From Emcibacter sp. SYSU 3D8 (lineage in GTDB: Bacteria; Pseudomonadota; Alphaproteobacteria; SMXS01), in the NCBI RefSeq assembly GCF_039655875.1, contig NZ_JBBYXK010000001.1:1-64000 (forward strand): DNA of 64,000 bases, given 5' to 3'. Shown here piece after piece: positions 59,467 through 64,000 of this stretch. Position 1 is the first letter of the stretch. Each line of letters opens with the position of its first letter. The translations under genes and the position numbers were made by a program. Under the pieces are notes generated by a model. It was not told the DNA's origin and searched no databases. It saw nothing but the letters and a program-made list of their open reading frames with translations.

Positions 59467-60999
59467 ATGAGCTTCGACGACAAGCGCGCCGAGCTGCGCC
59501 GCCGGCAGGACAAGGCGAAGGCCATGGGCTCGCCGCGCATCCTCGCGGGCATGGCGGAAAGCGGCCTACTCAATGCGCGCCAGCGGGTCGACGCGCTGCT
59601 CGACGCGGGCAGCTTCCACGAGATCGGCCTGCTTGCCGTCGCCGACCGGCCCGAGGTCCGGGAGAAGACCCCGGCCGATGGCGTCGTCAGCGGGTTCGGC
59701 GAGATCGACGGGCGGCGCGTGGGCGTCTGCGCCTCGGATTTTTCCGTGCTTGGTGCGTCCTCGGCGGCCATCGCCGGCAAGAAGCACGGCTACATCAAGA
59801 AGTCCGCCCAGCGCTCGGGTTTTCCGCTGATCGAGCTGGGCGAGTGCTCGGGCTCGCGCATCCCGGATGCCATGGGCGCGCGCGGCATGGCCGACACCAT
59901 CACCGGCTTTGCCTCGGGCAGCTATCAGAAGGGCAGGGACGTGCCCTGGATATCGGCGATCCTGGGCCAGAGCTTCGGCGGGTCCACCTGGCAAGCCATG
60001 GTCTCGGACTTCGTGGTGATGCGCAAAGGCGCCATCATGGGCGTTGCCTCGCCGCGGGTGACCGAAGTGGCGATCAGCGAACCCATCGACCCCGAGGAAC
60101 TGGGCGGCTGGCGGGTCCATGCCCGGCAGACCGGCATGATCGACGCCGTCGCCGAGACCGATGCTGAGGCGCTCGCGATCATCCGCCGATTCCTGTCCTA
60201 CCTGCCGTCCAACAACGGCGAGCCGCCGCCCGATGCGCCGGTGCCCGCAGGATCGGGCGAAGACCAGGAACGGCTGCTCAAGGTGGTCCCCGAGCAGCGC
60301 AACAAGGTCTACGACATGCGCAAGGCGATCGAGATCATCGCCGACAAGGGTTCGTGGTTTCCGCTGAAGGACAGCTTCGCCAAGGTGGCGGTGACCGGCT
60401 TCGCGCGCATCGGTGGCCGCAGCGTCGGCATTGTCGCCTCGAATCCCATGTTCAAGGGCGGCGCGTTCGATGCGGAAGGCTGCGACAAGATCCTGCCGTT
60501 CATCGTGCTGTGCGACAGCTTCAATGTGCCGCTGGTGTTCCTCGCCGACACGCCCGGATTCTTCATCGGGCGCGCCGGCGAGAAGGAAAAGCTGGGTGCG
60601 AAGATCATGAACTGGATCCTGGCGCTCGATCAGGTCACCGTGCCGACGGTGACGGTGATCCTGCGCAAGGCGTTCGGAATGGCCATGCACAACATGTTCG
60701 TGGGCCGCGCCAGCGAAACCGCATGTTGGCCCGGTGCCGAGATCAGCTTCATGGATCCGGCCACGGCGGTGAACGTGGTCCACGGCGTGAAGCACGAGGA
60801 CGACCCGGAGAAGTTCGGCGCCATGCTGGAGGCGGTCTCCGGCGAAACCTCCGCCTTCGACTTCGCCGAGGCGTTCGCGACCCAGGCGGTGATCGACCCG
60901 CTGGAGACGCGGGATTTCATCATCCGGGCGCTGGCGGCGCATGCGAGGCCCGGCGGCGTGGGCGAGCACCGGCTGTCGAACTGGCCGGTGAAGTTTTGA
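59467..60999 (+). CDS. acyl-CoA carboxylase carboxyltransferase subunit (PCC/MCC beta-like)
   Basis: 510-aa crotonase-fold double domain that transfers a carboxyl group between biotin and an acyl-CoA. N-terminal half: LNARQRVDALLDAGSFHEIG, DFSVLGASSAAIAGKKH, ECSGSRIPDAMG. C-terminal half: VGIVASNPMFKGGAFDAEG, FLADTPGFFIGRAGEKE, GMAMHNMFVG. This is the AccA/AccB-like plan of propionyl-, methylcrotonyl- or geranyl-CoA carboxylases. No biotin carboxylase or BCCP gene is adjacent, so partners lie elsewhere or the protein is a lone decarboxylase-type relative. ATG 59467 behind GGGGAGG. Confidence 0.88.
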   Translation: MSFDDKRAELRRRQDKAKAMGSPRILAGMAESGLLNARQRVDALLDAGSFHEIGLLAVADRPEVREKTPADGVVSGFGEIDGRRVGVCASDFSVLGASSAAIAGKKHGYIKKSAQRSGFPLIELGECSGSRIPDAMGARGMADTITGFASGSYQKGRDVPWISAILGQSFGGSTWQAMVSDFVVMRKGAIMGVASPRVTEVAISEPIDPEELGGWRVHARQTGMIDAVAETDAEALAIIRRFLSYLPSNNGEPPPDAPVPAGSGEDQERLLKVVPEQRNKVYDMRKAIEIIADKGSWFPLKDSFAKVAVTGFARIGGRSVGIVASNPMFKGGAFDAEGCDKILPFIVLCDSFNVPLVFLADTPGFFIGRAGEKEKLGAKIMNWILALDQVTVPTVTVILRKAFGMAMHNMFVGRASETACWPGAEISFMDPATAVNVVHGVKHEDDPEKFGAMLEAVSGETSAFDFAEAFATQAVIDPLETRDFIIRALAAHARPGGVGEHRLSNWPVKF

Positions 61000-61023
61000 C
61001 TCCGGTGTCGCCACCCCTCCAGC

Positions 61024-61052
61024 GTCATCCCGCCGAAGGGCGGGATCCAGAC
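61024..61052 (+). repeat. 29-bp dispersed palindromic repeat, left copy
   Basis: Core CCCGCCGAAGGGCGGGAT flanked by GTCAT and CCAGAC. It is an exact inverted copy of 61503-61531. It lies 24 bp after the carboxyltransferase stop and may also end that transcript through its hairpin. Confidence 0.85.
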
Positions 61053-61097
61053 TTGACAGTCAATGCGCTGTCCTGCGCGGTTGACCCGAATTGCCCA

Positions 61098-61126
61098 GTC
61101 TGGATTCCGGCCTTCGCCGGAATGAC
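61098..61126 (-). repeat. 29-bp dispersed palindromic repeat, middle diverged copy
   Basis: Same ends (GTCTGGAT, AATGAC) with a changed but still self-complementary core (TCCGGCCTTCGCCGGA), which suggests compensatory change in a hairpin. Same orientation as the right copy, and both are preceded by ATTGCCC. Confidence 0.8.
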
Positions 61127-61192
61127 GAATAGGGTGAGTGCGGTGCCTTATTCGGCTATGTTCAAGCGATTAATCGCAGCCGTCGCCAGACT

Positions 61193-61495
61193 ATGCTTAA
61201 GTCGGAAAAGTCTTTTGCCGTTTACATCATGGCCAACAAGCGCAACGGCACTCTTTACATCGGCGTCACCAGCAACCTCGTAAGGCGCGTCTTTCAGCAC
61301 AAACACGGCACTGCCGACGGCTTCACCAAGAAGTACAAATGTCACACCCTGGTCTGGTACGAACAGCACGCGAGCGCCGAGACCGCCATCACCCGCGAGA
61401 AACAGCTCAAGGAATGGAACCGCCTCTGGAAGCTGCGGATCGTCGAGGAGATGAATCCCGAGTGGCGCGACCTCTCTGCGGATTTCACGGCTTGA
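61193..61495 (+). CDS. small GIY-YIG nuclease family protein
   Basis: 100 aa. The motif starts with FAVYIMANKRNGTLYIGVTS (the GIY-YIG pair appears as VYI and LYIG), then NLVRRVFQHKHG with the catalytic Arg, ITREKQLKEWNR with the metal-binding Glu, and a short tail. This is the single-domain UPF0213/YhbQ-like type, without a DNA-binding domain. Members cut or nick DNA; their cellular roles are poorly known. It sits between inverted copies of a palindromic repeat, so the repeat may be its target. A promoter is not evident; ATG 61193. Confidence 0.85.
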   Translation: MLKSEKSFAVYIMANKRNGTLYIGVTSNLVRRVFQHKHGTADGFTKKYKCHTLVWYEQHASAETAITREKQLKEWNRLWKLRIVEEMNPEWRDLSADFTA

Positions 61496-61502
61496 TTGCC
61501 CG

Positions 61503-61531
61503 GTCTGGATCCCGCCCTTCGGCGGGATGAC
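61503..61531 (-). repeat. 29-bp dispersed palindromic repeat, right copy
   Basis: Exact reverse complement of 61024-61052; begins 7 bp after the GIY-YIG stop and ends 15 bp before the stop of the leftward GFA-family gene. Confidence 0.85.
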
Positions 61532-61546
61532 GGCTTGGGGAAGCAG

Positions 61547-61942
61547 CTACTCCGAACTCAAATGCCTCAACTTGTCGCCATTTTCTTCCCAGTTCTCGCC
61601 GTCGAACGGTTCCACAGTCACAGCCCTGAACGTCAACTGATCCACGCATCTTAAATTGACCGAGTATCCGTCCGGGTTGGACCTCGGCACATAGAACGAC
61701 TTGATCCCGCAATACTGGCAGAACAGGTGCTTCGCCGTGCCGGTGTTGAACGTGTAGGTCGTCAGCGCGTCCTGTCCTCGGAGGAGCCGGAAGCGCGAGG
61801 CCGGCACGATCAGGTGCAGGTAGCCGGTCATCCGGCACATGGAGCAGTTGCAGTCCTGCACCGTCACCTCGGCTGGCGCGTCCACCTCGAAAGCCACCGC
61901 GCCGCAATGACAGGCTCCCTTGTGCGTGATCAATCCAGTCAT
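61547..61942 (-). CDS. GFA family protein (glutathione-dependent formaldehyde-activating enzyme-like)
   Basis: 131-aa zinc protein of the GFA/CENP-V fold. The zinc cysteines show in GACHCGAV, QDCNCSMCRM and FCQYCGIKS, the family pattern. Members bind glutathione adducts or are simply uncharacterised zinc proteins; formaldehyde use should not be assumed. Longer frames exist upstream; ATG 61942 gives the normal start (MTGLITHKGACHCG). Divergent from glcD with 40 bp between starts, so the promoters must overlap. Confidence 0.85.
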   Translation of the reverse strand: MTGLITHKGACHCGAVAFEVDAPAEVTVQDCNCSMCRMTGYLHLIVPASRFRLLRGQDALTTYTFNTGTAKHLFCQYCGIKSFYVPRSNPDGYSVNLRCVDQLTFRAVTVEPFDGENWEENGDKLRHLSSE

Positions 61943-61982
61943 GCAGTGTTCCAACCAGCAGGGACGGGAGTATAGTGCCTCC

Positions 61983-63467
61983 ATGAACATTGCCACACTC
62001 GAACCCGTCGCCGCCGATCTCTCCGCGCTCGCGGCCCGCTTCCGCCGGGTGCTGCCGCCGGAGTGCGTCGTCACCGACACCGTGGCGCGCAAGCCGTTCG
62101 AGACCGACGCGCAGACCATGCACCGGCAGATGCCGGGCATCGTCGTGCTGCCCGAGACGTCGGCGCAGGTGGCCGCGGTGCTGAAGCTGTGCAAGGAATT
62201 CGGCGTGCCGGTGGTGCCGCGCGGCGCGGGAACCGGGCTTTCCGGCGGCGCGACGCCGGTGCCGGGCGGCGTGCTGCTGGCCATGACCAAGTTCAGCCGC
62301 ATCCTCGATATCGATTATGCCAACCGGGTCGTCGTCGCCCAGCCGGGCGTGACCAATCTGGGGATCACCAAGGCTGTCGAGGACGACGGGTTCTATTATG
62401 CGCCCGATCCCTCCAGCCAGATCGCCTGCACCATCGGCGGCAACGTGGCGCAGAACTCGGGCGGCGTGCACTGCCTGAAATACGGCCTGACGGTGAACAA
62501 CATCCTCGGCGTCGAGCTGGTGACCATGGACGGCGAAGTCCTGCGCGTCGGCGGCAAGCACCTCGACCCTGAAGGCTACGACCTGCTGAGCATCATCACC
62601 GGTTCGGAAGGGCTGCTCGGCGTGATCACCGAGGTCACCGTCCGCATCCTGCCCAAGCCCGAGACCGTGCGCGCCCTGCTGGTGTCGTTCGACAGCATCG
62701 AGGCAGGCGGCGCCTGCGTCGCCGACGTCATCGCGTCGGGCATCATCCCGGCCGGCATGGAGATGATGGACCGCATCACCATCGACGCGGTCGAGGAATA
62801 TTGTGCGCCCGGCTATCCGGCCGACGCCGCCGCCATCCTGATTTGCGAGCTGGACGGTCCGGCCGCCGAGGTTGACTACCTGATCGAGCAGGTGACCGCC
62901 ATCGCCGCCCGGAACGGCGCCATCGGCGTGCGCGCCTCCCAGTCCGAGGAAGAGCGGCTACTGTTCTGGCTGGGCCGCAAGTCGGCGTTTCCCGCCGCCG
63001 CCAAGATGAAGCCGGACTATTACGTGCTCGACGGCACCATTCCGCGCAACAAACTGGCGCCGGTGCTGGCGCGGATCGGCGAGTTGTCGCGCGACTCGGG
63101 GCTGACCATCGCCAATGTGTTCCATGTGGGCGACGGCAACCTGCACCCGCTGATTCTCTACGATGCCAACGTGCCGGGCGAGATGGAGGCGGCCGAACAT
63201 CTGGGCCACGATATCCTGCGGCTGTGCGTCTCGGTGGGCGGCGTGCTGACCGGTGAACACGGCGTCGGTACGGAAAAGCGCGACCTGATGCCGGAAATGT
63301 TCAGCGATCTGGACATGCAGCAGCAGCAGCGGCTGAAGTGTGCGTTCGACCCTGGGCAGCACCTCAATCCGGGCAAGGTCTTTCCCACGTTGCACCGCTG
63401 CGCGGAATTGGGTGCAATGCACGTGCACAAGGGCGCCAGCGCATTCCCCGACCTGCCGCGTTTCTGA
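61983..63467 (+). CDS. glcD: FAD-linked glycolate/lactate oxidase subunit GlcD
   Basis: 494-aa flavoprotein of the FAD_binding_4/GlcD type, oxidising glycolate or a similar 2-hydroxyacid. PP-loop PRGAGTGLSGGATPVPGG binds FAD; DPSSQIACTIGGNVAQNSGG and the late HVGDGNLHPLILYD, with GGVLTGEHGVGTEKRD, give the oxidase C-terminal domain with its catalytic histidines. A longer frame starts at 61920, but ATG 61983 is the natural start. It precedes a GlcE-type gene by 142 bp, matching the glcDEF order; glcF would lie beyond the window. Confidence 0.88.
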   Translation: MNIATLEPVAADLSALAARFRRVLPPECVVTDTVARKPFETDAQTMHRQMPGIVVLPETSAQVAAVLKLCKEFGVPVVPRGAGTGLSGGATPVPGGVLLAMTKFSRILDIDYANRVVVAQPGVTNLGITKAVEDDGFYYAPDPSSQIACTIGGNVAQNSGGVHCLKYGLTVNNILGVELVTMDGEVLRVGGKHLDPEGYDLLSIITGSEGLLGVITEVTVRILPKPETVRALLVSFDSIEAGGACVADVIASGIIPAGMEMMDRITIDAVEEYCAPGYPADAAAILICELDGPAAEVDYLIEQVTAIAARNGAIGVRASQSEEERLLFWLGRKSAFPAAAKMKPDYYVLDGTIPRNKLAPVLARIGELSRDSGLTIANVFHVGDGNLHPLILYDANVPGEMEAAEHLGHDILRLCVSVGGVLTGEHGVGTEKRDLMPEMFSDLDMQQQQRLKCAFDPGQHLNPGKVFPTLHRCAELGAMHVHKGASAFPDLPRF

Positions 63468-63609
63468 TACATATTGTTGCGAAAGTCCCATAAGGGCAAT
63501 AAATGTAACAGATATTGACGTCACGAACTGACGCGATATCGAGATCAAACCCGCACATTTGCTGATGCAAACACTTGTGCAGTGCGGCGAAAATTGGTCT
63601 TATCGGGAC

Positions 63610-64000
63610 ATGACGAGCGCATACAAACCGACCGACGAGAACGAACTGGCCGAGCTCATTTCGTGGGCGGCGGCGCAGGCATTGCCGCTGGAACTGGTTG
63701 GCAGCGGCTCCAAGCGCGGACTGGGATGCCCGGTCGCCCTGAAGGGTGATGGAGCGCCCGCCAGGGTCGATCTCTCGGCGATCGCCGGTGTGGTTTTTTA
63801 CGAGCCCGAGGAACTGGTGATCTCGGTCCGTCCGGGCACGCCTCTCGAGCACGTCAACCAGTTGCTGGCCGAACGGAACCAGATGCTGGCATTCGAGCCG
63901 CTGGACTGGGGCTGGCTGCTGGCGGGCGAGAGCAAGCCTGGCACGATCGGCGGCGCCATTTCGGTCGGCAGTTCGGGGCCGAGGCGGGTCAAGGCCGGCG
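63610..64000 (+). CDS. glcE: GlcE-type FAD-binding subunit, truncated by the window edge
   Basis: First 130 codons only. MTSAYKPTDENELAELISWA, ELVGSGSKRGLG (the FAD loop), DLSAIAGVVFYEPEELVISV, GTPLEHVNQLLAERNQMLAF, and PGTIGGAISVGSSGPRRVKA match GlcE, the second FAD subunit of glycolate oxidase. The frame stays open to the edge. ATG 63610 has a weak GGGA upstream. In the 142-bp gap before it, TTGCGA with a 17-bp spacer and TAAATG (about 63478-63506) is a possible but unproven promoter. Confidence 0.85.
   Translation, partial: MTSAYKPTDENELAELISWAAAQALPLELVGSGSKRGLGCPVALKGDGAPARVDLSAIAGVVFYEPEELVISVRPGTPLEHVNQLLAERNQMLAFEPLDWGWLLAGESKPGTIGGAISVGSSGPRRVKAG

Overview
The window reads as chromosomal DNA of a high-GC alphaproteobacterium. 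The evidence is dense GC-rich coding, catabolic clusters rich in Rieske oxygenases, CoA-linked enzymes and SDRs, a TonB-dependent receptor, and alphaproteobacterial-style dispersed palindromes near genes. I cannot name the genus. No rRNA, tRNA, CRISPR array or insertion sequence was seen. All family calls come from reading motifs by eye, without a database search.

Layout. 1-4.1 kb: the end of an SDR gene, then a three-gene 2-oxoacid (acetoin/pyruvate type) dehydrogenase operon (E1 alpha, E1 beta, and an E2 with three E3-binding domains). 4.2-9.8 kb: an MmgE/PrpD protein, then polysaccharide-type genes (nucleotidyltransferase-like protein, nucleotide-sugar dehydrogenase, GT2, sulfotransferase). 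9.9-11.7 kb: an AT-rich patch with two unknown genes around the stump of a TauE-like permease. 11.9-18 kb: DUF1993 protein, GT4, AI-2E permease, acyl-CoA ligase and a Rieske oxygenase. 18.4-24.6 kb: a TonB-dependent receptor, an exported HExxH metallopeptidase with a repeat tail, and a DUF6065-like/JmjC fusion.

24.8-32.5 kb is the most interesting stretch. It holds a Slam-type (DUF560) outer-membrane protein flanked by three exported proteins that share one TbpB-like C-terminal barrel. Two are paralogous lipoproteins on long Pro-Thr stalks. The third is a 1302-residue beta-solenoid that looks like an autotransporter passenger but ends in the TbpB-like barrel instead of a translocator barrel. 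I infer a surface-display or secretion system in which one Slam exports two lipoproteins and a giant solenoid.

32.5-36.7 kb: a ParDE module, then an operon of an SDR without a recognisable YxxxK motif, an SCP2-type thiolase and an HMG-CoA-synthase-like protein fused to DUF35, whose nucleophile Cys and His appear replaced. 36.8-40.9 kb: an AT-richer block with an HTH-SF2 helicase, an overlapping 80-aa gene and two unknown genes, a possible defence or island module. 41-63.5 kb: catabolic genes (SDRs, NTF2-like proteins, amidohydrolase, two more Rieske oxygenases, VOC protein, CaiB-type CoA transferase, gamma-carbonic anhydrase, tandem epoxide hydrolases, MFS exporter, Rieske ferredoxin, PhyH dioxygenase, acyl-CoA dehydrogenase, methyltransferase, carboxyltransferase). 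61-61.5 kb: a GIY-YIG nuclease gene between perfect inverted copies of a 29-bp palindromic repeat. The window ends in a glycolate-oxidase-type glcD-glcE pair, glcE being cut by the edge.

The catabolic genes suggest uptake (TonB receptor), ring or side-chain hydroxylation (three Rieske alpha subunits and one Rieske ferredoxin), CoA activation, beta-oxidation-like steps and epoxide opening of hydrophobic compounds. The substrate cannot be read from sequence.
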